From Chara braunii (lineage: Eukaryota; Streptophyta; Charophyceae; Charales; Characeae): 52,399 nt of DNA. The number at the start of each line of letters is the position of its first letter. The first letter of the stretch is position 1. The notes beneath the pieces are model-generated. The model had not been told where the DNA came from. It saw only the letters and a list, made by a program, of their open reading frames with translations, and did no database searches. Below, piece by piece: positions 31,141 through 42,040 of this stretch. The stretch is taken from NCBI GenBank assembly GCA_003427395.1, contig BFEA01000132.1, forward strand, positions 2,148,688 to 2,201,086. The letters run 5' to 3'. The position numbers were made by a program, and so were the translations under genes.

Positions 31141-32421
31141 ATGGATATCCTCGGTCCAGAGCTTGGCCTGCCCTTGTGCCCCGACACCCACCAGCGCATG
31201 CTGCAATCTCCCGACGGGTGCAACGGCACCAAGCATCCTGTCGTCCACGGGTTGTCTTTCATGCACTGGGATTGAAATGGCGCCCTTAGGACTAACACTT
31301 ACATATTGTCCACTCTCTGTCCAGGATGAACATCCTTCATTTCCGATGCCTGCAACACTTACCGGACTCCTTTCAGCAAGAGTGACACCACCTTCCATCT
31401 TCACAGTCCCTTCTGTTACCATAGCTTCTGAATACATAATGATCCTTGGGCTCTCTGATTTCCTTAGCCCCCCAACAACCCTCCCACCATATTGTTCTTC
31501 ATTCCTACTGACGTGAGTGACACAGTGAGCAGGTGAAGTGGTTCCCGACGGAGAAATAGCGTAATCTCCCCATCCTGGTTCAACTATACTCCTACTCTCC
31601 CACCCAGCCCCACCTTCTTGAACTGCTTCATTCCGCTCTATGCCCCTGTGACTCCCTACCCCATTTGTGTCCAGTGAATCACACTTCGATTTTTCCCGAG
31701 TCAGCATATTCTGAGAATGCAAGACCACAGGTTTTGCCATTACTCCGCCAAAATTTATGTGCCACGACACATTGATGCTATTGCAGTCTCCACCACCACA
31801 TGCATCCTGAACTACATTCTTCAGACACCCAACCCTCCCTTCATGCACAGGGTCCCTCAAACCTGCAGCAGGACCCACGATGCCTGTCCCATTCATGATC
31901 CCGTCGACACCGTTCCCTCGGAGAAACCGATCCCTCTGTTCGAGGTCTGTGACCTCTGACATAGTCTGTGCTGTTCCACTGACACCATTATCGATAATCC
32001 CTCCATCTCCCATATCCCCACTCGCGTCAATGTGTCTACCTATTAGCCCTCTACCTCCACTTGAACACAGGGGTTCATCCCTGGGATCGCAAACCAGTTT
32101 ACACCCCAGATCCCCGAGCCGTGCATCATTACGCTTATGAACCAACCCCCTCGTCACACTGCTCCCTCCTAGGCTATCGCCACCATGAGTAGTCGGTCCC
32201 CCAACAGAGACTTTTGGATTACCATTGCCTGTACCACACCCCTCTGACAGCATTTCCCCATACCTTAGAGGCAGCGGTCCCGTCAGTGCGTTCAAGCTAG
32301 CCAAACACTCCCCATCATCCATGCTCCTTTCTCCAAAGATACCAACAACATGCATGGATGACCCATTCCTCCTACCTCCTCCATGACACTTGACATCAAC
32401 CACTCTGGTCTCTATCTCCAT
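30973..32421 (-). CDS. EAF1: EAF1-like gene, long N-terminal exon (exon A)
   Basis: The minus-strand frame is open for about 480 codons down to a GTAATG donor after ACATACAAG. The protein is Gly/Ser-rich and apparently disordered. Near its end it has a poly-Ala tract from a (GCA)n run (about 31068-31140), then KFQLAANARQAHEHVVLELA just before the junction. The 3' splice phase is 0 and joins to the HSA exon. The Met at 32421 is only the first ATG after a stop; a splice acceptor (CATCCAG at about 32440) could also begin the exon. Coding-looking stretches upstream suggest more N-terminal sequence. Confidence 0.68.
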
Positions 32422-33057
<636 letters not shown>

Positions 33058-33390
33058 CACTTTCACATGCACATGGACAAGTGGATACAGTTTTTTTTGG
33101 CATTTAGTCTTGAAGGATTTCACTTCTTGGCCCACACGGCTGCACCAGTGCTGCGTGTGAAACACTTATGGGCAGACTCAGAGTTTTCATACTCTGGCTG
33201 TGATTCCCATGGGCTGTGTGTCTTATCAGCACATAAGGGTGACCGGGGTCCTTTCACCACCACTGTTAGTGACAATGACCTGCCCTGGTGCGCTTATACC
33301 TGGTGGACTATGGGCAGGCTTGGCCTCTGAGGCACGGGGGCCACAAAATTTTGAATGGAAATGTCCCTAATATGGCAGTTTTCATTGAAA

Positions 33391-33461
33391 GGCCACTAGC
33401 TCAGTTGGTTGAGCACCGGTGGCTAATGCACCTTTGTGGCTTAGGGTACACGTTCAAATCT
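33391..33461 (+). ncRNA. tRNA-like sequence (SINE head or tRNA pseudogene)
   Basis: TAGCTCAGTTGG is a perfect A box and GTTCAAATC a perfect B box. The D arm GCTC..GAGC pairs, and GGTG GCTAATG CACC forms a possible anticodon arm with TAA in the loop. The acceptor stem is not restored because a T run from an antisense SINE starts immediately downstream. It is probably a SINE head or pseudogene, not a working tRNA. Confidence 0.55.
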
Positions 33462-33602
33462 TTTTTTTTTTTTTTGTTTCAAGAAACTGACGGAGCGGCT
33501 GCTAGGGGCGCTGATAAGAGCAGGCACCACTAGCAGTGTCGGGGTGGCTCCATCTATTGGCGGGGAGCAACACCTGCTGGAAATTGGGTCCAGCGTCCCT
33601 GT
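33462..33602 (-). mobile_element. Antisense SINE with hairpin tail
   Basis: On the minus strand it reads GGGACGCTGGACCC, a GCTCC..GGAGC hairpin, about 70 bp including GTGGTGCCTGCTCTTATCAG, then poly(A). The 70-bp part is also present at 44762-44875. This tail therefore carries extra sequence between hairpin and poly(A). Confidence 0.65.
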
Positions 33603-34389
33603 AAAGTACAATGTAAGCAATGTAAGTTATGAAAACAATGCAAGCATAAAAGGTCAGTATGCATGAGGGGGGGTGGGCGGTGAGCGGCCCAGCACTCTGT
33701 CAATCCTGATTTTGTTGAAGCATTCTACGAGCTATCAATGACACTGCAGTTTACTGCACAGTTACTGTGTACTAGCTATCAATTACAATGAAGTTTACTG
33801 TGAGCTGTTGACTGTCATTCTCTATTTGTGTGCTTGCTGTGTGGTTGTTGCAGTGTGTTGTTGTGTCTTGTATCATGGCGTTGTGTGAAATGTGTGTGCG
33901 CTGTTGCATGGAGCTCAGAAGCGTTGTGCTATATTGCTATATTGCAGTGTGCTGTGGCAGTTGTAGCGCGTTGTGCCATATTGCAATGTGCTTCGTAAGT
34001 TGTAGTTGAGGATGTTCGTGAGTGTGTTTGTTGTGACACATGCATGTGTGTGTTCCGTTGTGTCAGTGGACTAATCCTATCAGATGTAAATACACAGCGG
34101 ATGAGTTGGATCGTTGTTGGATCATGTCGATGTCCAGGTTGTATTTACGGAGTTCTCATCGTCTTTCTGAAAGACCAACCCCGGCCGGCAGAGGGAATGG
34201 GAGATGAGGGGTTGGGGGGGGGAAGAGGGGAAGGAAGGGGGGGAGGAGAGGGCAGTGAAAAGGCGGGGGCGTCGGGCACAAGGACGAAGTCAGTTGGTTG
34301 GAAGTGGAGAGAGAAGTGATCATGCGGGAGGAACTCCCACTGGGGCTCTGTGGCCAACCACAGTTGCCATTGCAGGTTATTGGAGTGGT
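33603..34389. other. TG-rich spacer, no gene recognised
   Basis: TGTTGTGTG-type low-complexity sequence (33790-34060) and a G-rich stretch (34210-34260). Nothing else could be supported. Confidence 0.5.
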
Positions 34390-36240
34390 CTAATCTGCAT
34401 AACCTGCAATGCGGGTCCACCCATTTAGCCCAGAAGTGTCAAGCAGCTGTTGCCTCTTGGGCTCTTCTGTCTCGTTTTCGAGCCCAGTTTGTAACTCCTT
34501 CCAGGCTGATTGTGTATGACATAGTATTGTGTCAGCGATTGTTGATCTTGCTTGTATAAAGCTGAATGCGTGTTGTCTCCTCTCAGACGAGCACCTCATT
34601 CTCCATGCTGCCATGAGCAGAGCCAAGCGAGAGTATTGGAACAGATTCAGCATAAATTGTGTCCAGTCCGTTCCTTCGGGGGGGAGGACCGCAAAGAGGA
34701 TATCCTCTCGTCCCAAGGGAAATGTTGACCAGTGAAGTAGTGCCAGGCCGCATCCCACCGCCTCCAGAGTCGAGCCACCATGGGGCAGTCCAGTGGGCAG
34801 TGCTCAAGGGTGGCACGTTTTGTTGGGAGGATGCATTCGCAGTATGTGCATAGCGGCGACAGCAACCCTTTCTGCTCCAGGTTGGTTCTTTCTGTTAACC
34901 AATCAGGGGTGGGCAGGCACCTGTGAATGATCTGACGCTGAAGCGCTCTGTGGTTGGCCGGTCTAATGTGGGAATAGGCCGACCACCTAAAAGTGTGCAG
35001 GTCAGCACGCTTAAGGGTAGAGTCTCTGTCCCACCTCTCGAGAATGGTATCCACGACCGGGATGCGGTTTCTCATTGTTCTGTACTCTTTTTTGACCGAG
35101 TACTGCCACGGGTGCATAGTTGAAGTTTTCCCCCATTTCCATTCCCATTCCACCGGGTCAAAGGGGAGGTGGGAGAGGGGGGTATTCCGTTCGTAGGCAT
35201 ATAGTGTCTCATCTTTGTCTTGTACCACCTGTACTCGGATGAGAGAGTCAGGTGGGCTCAGGGCGTCGAGCAGTTCCATCCTATGGAGCACGGACCCCCG
35301 ACAGCTTTGGAGTATATGTCGTCAGTTGCAGGGAAGTAGGGGACAACACTTGGTCTACCTTGTAGATAGTCATGGGCGCGCACCAGCCAGTCCCCTTTAG
35401 TTATAACAGGACCTTTCCGCAGGGCAAGCACCCATGCCAAAGGAACCGCTTCCCAGATCTCTGCCAGATCTTGGTCCAGGTTGGGAGGCAAGCCCAACCT
35501 TGTTCGGATTGCTTCGCATGACTCCCAGGCTGTTGTGTCGTAATTCCACAGGTCCCCGACTGTGTGGATGCCCTTCTTGGTCCATCGCAACCATTTGGAC
35601 TTGCAGTTATGGGAGAAGGGGGACCCCATGAGGTCCAGGATTTGGGGATGGCCAAATAGGGGTTGCCTTCTGATTTTGTGCCATCTAAGCGGCACCGGCA
35701 TCCGTTTTGGGCCATGGTCCCTCCATAGGCGTAACAGGCCACATGGGGTGTGTGCGCAGGTCCCATCTCGCTTGGCCTGGCGGGGATCGGTCCGAGTCCA
35801 CTCAGTGGCAGGCTGGAATGGTCCAGGTCAGTTTAGTTAGTCAGTAGAGTGGGTGCACCAGGTGGTTCAGGGGCGAAGTTGGGTCAGGGCAAGTAATTTG
35901 GATCAATGCATAAGGAGCCCATGGGATGTCATTGCCCAGGAGCAATCTGATGAGGAACTCGAATACCAGCGCCCTAATTTCCTTGCCCGGGTTGATAATA
36001 CCCAGCCCCCCTCTACTCCTTGGTTGGACAAGCATCTCGCAAGGTAGGCTCTTTATGCAACAGGTGTTATTGTGATCATTTTCCCAGAGGTACGCGGCAG
36101 CCACTTGTCTCAGTCTTGTGAGCTGTTTTTCGGTGAGCGGCCAAAAGGCCACTTTGTACCAAATTGAAGCAAATAAAAGCAAATATGGAATTGTTGATTG
36201 CAAAAGCCTGACTGACCAGGGAAGTCGGTTTTGCGTCCCA
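34390..36240 (-). pseudogene. LINE B ORF2, C-terminal part with zinc finger
   Basis: Blocks in order: SIWYKVAFWPL, QPRSRGGLGIINPGKEI, GIHTVGDLW, RVQVVQDKDETLYAYE and LPFDPVEWEWKWGK, then HRCLPTPDWLTERTNLEQKG and CTYC..ATLEHCPLDCP, the zinc-finger-in-RT motif. Several frame changes separate them. GC-rich codon use is closer to LINE D and LINE E than to LINE A. Confidence 0.82.
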
Positions 36241-37315
36241 TCGTGACAGACACGGTATCAGTTTCTTGTTGATGTCTTAGATTTGCCAGGGCTTTGGAAT
36301 ATTCATTGCATTTACGACCTAGAAAATTCAGGTTGTTGTTGAACCATATTATGTTGTTTTCGATGCAACTCCTCTGCTTTTTCCAGAATTCTCATACGTC
36401 ATCGAGGTATTGCAAGAAGTCCTGGTTCTTTAGATGTGAGGTATTGAGTTTATAGAATCCCCTACCGTGATCCGTTTTTTTCCGGAAAGAGAATACTGCC
36501 ATACACATAGCATGATCCAATCCTAGGAAGGGGCTCCTAGGTAAGATACAGGCGAATTGAAGACCTCCTTGAAGATCTTCAAAGACTAAAATTGGATCAA
36601 TCCTAGATTTAGTAGGTTTGTTGGAGTGTCTTTTAGTAAAGCACGAGAAAGATTTAGTGGTGGGATTCAGTCTCCTGAAGGAGTCAAAGAGATTGAAGGA
36701 ATTGCATAAATTAGATATGATTTGTTCATCCTTTTGTATATAGGGAGGGCATGGGGAGGGAATGTTTCATCTATCTAAATTCTGATTGGGGGCTGCATTG
36801 AAGTCCCCTGCCATTATTACAGGGATGCCCACCGGGAGACGGGGAAGTAAGAATCAAAAAAAAAATTGGCGTTCCCCCAACTCATTAGGACCATATACAT
36901 TCAATATACTAACTATTTTTTATTTCAGCATTGCTAGAATAAAAATTCATCTTCCTTCCTGTTGGTCGGCTTCCCAGTTAATTACTTCTACTTTTGAACC
37001 TGGAGGGACCCATATCGCCACACCTGCACTTCCTGGTTTTGGAGCATGTGCCCGACACGCGTCATGGGGTCATAATTCCTTGTGAATGTGATTATGGGTA
37101 ACTGTGTTCATTAAGTGTGTTTCCTGAATGAAGAACATGTCTGGCCATTCCTTGTCACCTACCCCTTTAAGGAGGTCTAGTATAGCTTGGTGCTTGGTGG
37201 ACTTGGCAGAGGCTAGGCCGTTTACATTGAGAGATCTGAGATCTAAGTCTGCATTTCTTTTAAGGAGTCTCCAGTTTTTATCCTTCTTATAGAGAAGGTC
37301 TATTAGGTTCACATC
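36241..37315 (-). pseudogene. LINE B ORF2, APE endonuclease domain
   Basis: Motifs in order: LRSLNVNGLAS, FFIQETHL, GSAGVAIWVPPGSKVEV, NVYGPNE, KSRIDPILV and GLDHAM, then the linker NNLNFLGRKCNEYSKALA. The GDFN motif is frameshifted. The end meets the RT thumb at the deletion point. Confidence 0.8.
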
Positions 37316-37337
37316 TACTATTTTATTCTCCATTGAT

Positions 37338-39484
37338 CTACAAGTCTTTCCAGTTGGCAATATCCAGGACCCCACCTTTCTTGAGGGTGACCTGCCGTAT
37401 TATTCTGCGAAGAATGGTAATAACATCATCAGACCAGAACTGATTAGACTTGATCTTGAGAATTTGTAGATCTTTGATTGCTTTTGTATTCATCCATTTC
37501 AAGTTGGGAGTATCCAGGACTTTAAATTTTACATATATATCACCATCTGATACTCCCCCCGACCCCGGTAGCAGCATGATAGAAGTTCAACCCCCTGTAG
37601 GAAAATGTTTTTTTGTTAGTCTAAAAGCCTCTGGTTTACTTATGGTTGTGTCATGTCCTTGTAGAGTGACTTCACCATAATGTGATGGATAAATCACGGA
37701 GAGTCCCGCTTCACATTCGCCTTCCTTGAACCTAACTGGAAGGATAACCGTACCCATCCTCGAGAGGGGGGATTGTTCCGCTGCCTGGGTGAGGTGTACT
37801 CTTAGCTTTTGTCTCTTGCTAGTGGAGTCTATCACTGTTGTGATTAAAGCCCGTTGTGAGTGCTGCAGGGACCCCTCATGATACCCCTGATTAACATTGA
37901 TCTCCTTATACCCTGCCGGAGACTCTAGAGATCCCAAAGTAAGGTCTATTGTCGCCTCCAGGTTTATTCTTATTTGCTCGCTAGATCTTCTCCTGCCTTC
38001 CCACCTTTCTCAGATTCAGATTCGCTTGGAGAAGAGGTAGGATCCTCTTCTTCTTCTACCAAAAGAGAAGATTTCTTATTGTTCAGGTTCATGTTCACTG
38101 CCCCTACCTGTAGGTATTTCCTTTCCCCTGTGATCGGGGAGAGGATTTCTATCATCTTTGGTTCCGGGTGAATCCTGCCCGTGTGTTCTAGATTTCTCAG
38201 ATCCTTCAAGGGGAACTTCTCATTGTCCTGTGAAGTGGCTTGATGTTCCCAGGCTATTTGTGAAAAGGAATTGTCATTCTTACGATGCTGACTGTGTTCT
38301 TGTGGACAGAAAGTTGTTCTCCTGAGAGGTTTGTGAGACAACTCTTGGTAGCTCATTGCTACTGTTGGTTATCAAGGAACCACCATTTGAGCCGTCGTAA
38401 TCAGTATTTGAGCGTCTATAGATCTTTCCTGATTTGAACCAATCCTTAGTGGGGCTGTAACATTCATTAGTGGATCTGACAATTCATTTTGTTGTTGTTC
38501 TGTCTGTTCTGCCTGTTCTGTCAGTTTTATCTGCTCAAGATTCTGAGTAAACAGGCTGGATTGTGGTTCTGGAGTGATTGGTGTCTGTGTGCAATAATAC
38601 TTGTCCATTGGAACTCTATGTGTTCCATTTTTATTTTTTATCTTTTGATTTGACCTTTTGTTTCTCCTCGGAGTGATAGCCAGCTTTTTCAGCAGACTCA
38701 TATGATGCCTTGTTCTCAGGGCTTGAGGCAGGCAGCGAGTCTGCTTTTTATGCTTAGTCTTCTTAGTCCGCATCTCCTTGCTTTTATGGTCGTTTTTTTT
38801 TTTGGCCAATACCTTGAGTCTTCTGGACCCCTTTACAATTCTCGTGTCCATGTTGAGGTCCAGCTCATTACTGACCATTTGTCTGTGCAGTACCGGGTCT
38901 GAGTTTGTCACCTGTAGAGGAAAAGTTGTAAGTAGCCTATCCGATACTGCTTGGAGAAGTCTGTTGCACATATCAGGCCATGTGGCTTGCGATGGGAGGC
39001 CAAATTGCAGGGCCGATTTCAGACTGTCACTCCTTCGCAGAAGATCAGCAATGTGGTCATGTATCTGCTGCCAATCTAAACCTGGGATCGAAGAAAATTT
39101 GAATTTCAAATTGGCTATCAACCATATGACCATCCTGTGGAGGCTGGTTTGCAATTCTTTCAGCGAGTCAATGCAGTCCTCTCTGACCCCCATTACTGTG
39201 AATGGGGAGGGATCTACCGGGACAATTTCCACCGTCATCGCTTCATGTGAGAAGATCACCTGCAATTGATCAATCTCCATATCCTCCCCCCTTTCCCTCT
39301 GTTCCATTATCCCCGTAACACAGTTGGCTTCTTGTGAGGACAATTGCTCCATTTGCAAGGTAGAGGCCGCCTGTGAAGACAGATGTGGTTGCTGAGACGT
39401 GAGAATCTGGTTCTTGTCTCTTAGTATTTGGTTTTCTGTACTTACTGTCTTCTTTCTGACCTCCGTCCATTCCTGATTACCCAA
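37338..39484 (-). pseudogene. LINE B ORF1, middle and C-terminal domains
   Basis: Segments 39484-38372, 38356-37970, 37937-37587 and 37577-37338 align in order with LINE A ORF1 (12358-14378). Shared strings include LIANLKFKF/VISNLKFSH, VILPVRFKEG/VIFPVRCKEG and QFWSDDV/LFWSEDDV. The first also carries a Lys/Arg-rich patch. Homology between divergent copies supports real protein domains. Confidence 0.72.
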
Positions 39485-39685
39485 CTGAGATCTTCTTTGA
39501 AGATATGGTTCTGGAGACGGACCTATATACTTGGTACTCCCGGGGTGGGACTTTGTTCTGCCTTCTTCCTCCCGCGATATTAGTTTTTAAGTGCTATTGT
39601 TTCTGGCTCGTTAGCGCTGGCGCGTTAGCGCGAGCACTAGCGCTATGGCTGGCAGGCGTCGGGCCGTCGCGGCACGCGGATGGTG

Positions 39686-39930
39686 GCATGCTGGTTGCTT
39701 GCAAGCGAGGCGCTGTCTGGTCGGAGGTGGCGGGGCGCTGGCTTCTCGCATGTTGCGAGGCGCTGGCTTCTCGCATGTTGCGAGGCGCTGGCTTCTCGCG
39801 AGTGGCGAGGCGCTGGCTATATGAGTGCAGCGAGGAGCTGGCTGCTGGCGGGGGGCGAGGCACTGGCAACAGGTGAGTGGTGGGGCGCTGGTGACTTGCG
39901 ACTGGCGAGGCGCTGGCTTGTGGTGACTAG
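39686..39930. repeat. 25-bp GC-rich minisatellite, about nine copies
   Basis: GCGCTG or a one-base variant recurs at 39710, 39735, 39760, 39785, 39810, 39835, 39860, 39885 and 39910, exactly 25 bp apart. The consensus resembles GCGAGGCGCTGGCTTCTCGC plus five variable bases. It lies in the insertion inside LINE B. Confidence 0.92.
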
Positions 39931-40694
39931 TAACATGCTAGCTGACACGTGGCGCGGTGCTGGCAGCCGACGGGAGGGAGGCGCTGGTGCGAGAGTGCTG
40001 TGATGTTGTGAAGTAGATGGGGGTTAGCGCTTGACGCACGCGCGATATCCAGAGGCGTTGGGTCATTACTACGGCACAGGCTGACGTGGCATCTGGCCTG
40101 AGGCACAGAGGAAAAGGGAGAATGGTAGCGGCAGCTGCTGTTTGAACATTGTCCCTGTGTTTTTCACATGACCTTTAAGGAGGTTGGAGAGCTCATGCGA
40201 GTTGACGAAAGTCGATGTCGGTGGAGGAAAGTGGAGTCAGCCCCGTGGAGACCAAAGTGCGGAGAACGTTGGTCCTACTTGAAGAATCATCACAGTGCCA
40301 TTGGGAGAGTATCATCAGGAGAGCGGCTAGGAGGTCATCATCAATCTATATATGTGCTTTCGTCTGTTTTTTGTCTTGTGCAGGTTATCCATCAAGAGCA
40401 TCAAGATTGTCATCATTGTCATCTCAGCGGGGGGTTTTCATCAAGGACACCGTCATTTTTGTAATCCTCATTTGGTTACTAGTGGTAATCATCATCGGCT
40501 TCTCTAATTCGTCATCCATGTTATTTATCTTCTTTTTATCTTCTTCATGGTCATCATCCGGACTTCTCTGTAAAAATCGTAATCATCGTCATCTTCTATT
40601 TTCATTACAGCAATAGTGAGCTGTCAATCTTCCTCACCGATGCCATTAGGGTATCGCAAGTCCAACGTTCTTTATTTATTTTTGTCAATTTTAT

Positions 40695-40732
<38 letters not shown>

Positions 40733-40757
40733 TCATCATCAATCATCATCATCATCG

Positions 40758-40790
<33 letters not shown>

Positions 40791-41419
40791 CGGTTTCGTT
40801 ATTCTTTTTTTCATCAATCAGTAGTCATCTCTGTGTTTGTGATTATATTCTCATCTCCCAGATAGGCTATGGTCTAGTTGGTAGGTAGGTTGGTCAGGAA
40901 GGGAGCGCTACTCTGCAGGGGTAACACAAGGTGGGAGGTGATTGCCCTCCAGGGAGTAGATGCAGATGATGGGAGCTGACCTGGGCTGGGGCTGGGAGAT
41001 ATGTTTGGGGGCGCATTATCTCCTGGCGGAGGCAGACTAGGTCAGAGTGTTAGTTTTGAGGTACACCTTTTGGGGGAACTGGTTACCTCAAGGTAGAAGG
41101 GAATGGGGGGGTTCTCTCTGTCATTGGAGCTGATAGGAACTTCATGCTGATAGCGGGTTCGGCTCAGCGGAGGCAGCGAGAGGAGAAAAGGAAATAAGGG
41201 GAGAGGAGGATAATACATGGAAGAAGGGGAGGGGTGGAGAGAAATAATCATCAGCGTCGTCATCATTATCCATCATCTTTGTGATCATCTCAGGGTACTC
41301 GTCAAATTTCATCATCAGAAAGTTTTGCTGATCAAGATTCTNATATTATCAGATCCTTGATTTCTGGTTGGCATTTTAGATTAGCTAATTTCCTGATTGA
41401 GTCCTCTTGTGTAATGGCC
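39931..41419. other. Insertion inside LINE B: LINE-like 5' UTR piece and (CAT)n tracts
   Basis: 40025-40095 resembles the LINE A 5' UTR (ACGCGCG and CACAGGCTGACGTGGCA in order). (CAT)n/(ATC)n tracts occupy about 40697-40790 and scatter to 41330. The plus-strand frames at 40168-40888 are products of this composition. No gene was recognised. Confidence 0.5.
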
Positions 41420-42040
41420 AGGTTGAGTGGGCGCCAGAACGATCCTAGCCGGCGCTGGGGCAGTGCCCTGTAACTTGCTTGTGTAGGAGCTTGAGGCTTT
41501 GTATAGAGGTCTGGAATTGCCGAGGGAGGAAGGCAATCTGCAAACTTGACTAATGGCTACAATCTGGCCAACGATGGTCGGAGCTTGGGTGGGTAGTGCT
41601 GCCCCTGTCTCTTATACACATCTCAAACTTGACTAATGGCTACAATCTGGCCAACGATGGTCGGAGCTTGGGTGGGTAGTGCTGCCCTGTAACCGAGCCA
41701 GATTTGTGGTGTGAGACCGGGAAGAGGCCTGATTGGTGCACAGCACGAGCTCAATTGTGATTGGTTGTTTGGAATGGATACAGGAAATTAGGGATAGGAT
41801 AGTAATTCAGTGCTGAGTAGACAATCTTTCTGATTAGCCATCATCTAGCTCTATTTCATGACCTCAATCACCCACTCTGACATCCTAAGTCATCCAAAAT
41901 GATCCTCAATCATCCTAAATTTTCATCAATTGTCAATCATTAATGTATTTCCATTATAAGGGACGTTGGGCCCGGTTCCCAGCACGTGATGCTCCCCACA
42001 NATAGATTGGAGCAATAAAAAAAAAAAAAAAAAAAAAAGT
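41420..42040 (+). mobile_element. CCCTGTAACC-repeat retroposon, short copy with hairpin tail and poly(A)
   Basis: It has GCCGGCGCTGGGG..GCCCTGTAACTTG and GGAGCTTGAGG, then a body shared with the antisense insert at 7484-7670, GGGACGTTGGGCCCGGTTCC (41963), a CTCC..GGAG hairpin and poly(A) to 42039. A 62-bp stretch (CAAACTTGACTAATGGCTAC onward) is doubled around an adapter at 41605-41623. It interrupts a minus-strand LINE ORF1. Confidence 0.65.
41605..41623. other. Single Tn5 mosaic end (sequencing adapter artefact)
   Basis: CTGTCTCTTATACACATCT is present once. The sequence before it repeats directly after it, so the local duplication is probably an assembly error. Confidence 0.95.

Larger units (their letters stand above)
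34390..39484 (-). mobile_element. LINE B: minus-strand LINE with internal RT deletion
   Basis: Read leftward: ORF1 C-terminal half (39484-37338), endonuclease (37315-36500), the linker, then a jump at about 36240-36260 straight to the RT thumb and C-terminal region with zinc finger (36240-34390). About 1.5 kb that LINE A has at this place, holding RT motifs A-C, is absent. Upstream ORF1 sequence reappears at 42040, so 39485-42040 is probably insertion. Confidence 0.82.

Noticed and set aside
30993-31298. Poly-Gln and poly-Cys ORFs over the trinucleotide run
   Set aside because: Alternative frames of the (GCA)n tract; the frame that splices in phase to the HSA exon reads poly-Ala.
40290-40330. 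Second CTGATGA on the minus strand
   Set aside because: No GAAA with a pairing stem II at a suitable distance.
40168-40888. Hydrophobic and His/Ile-rich plus-strand ORFs
   Set aside because: They come from (CAT)n tracts; not membrane proteins.
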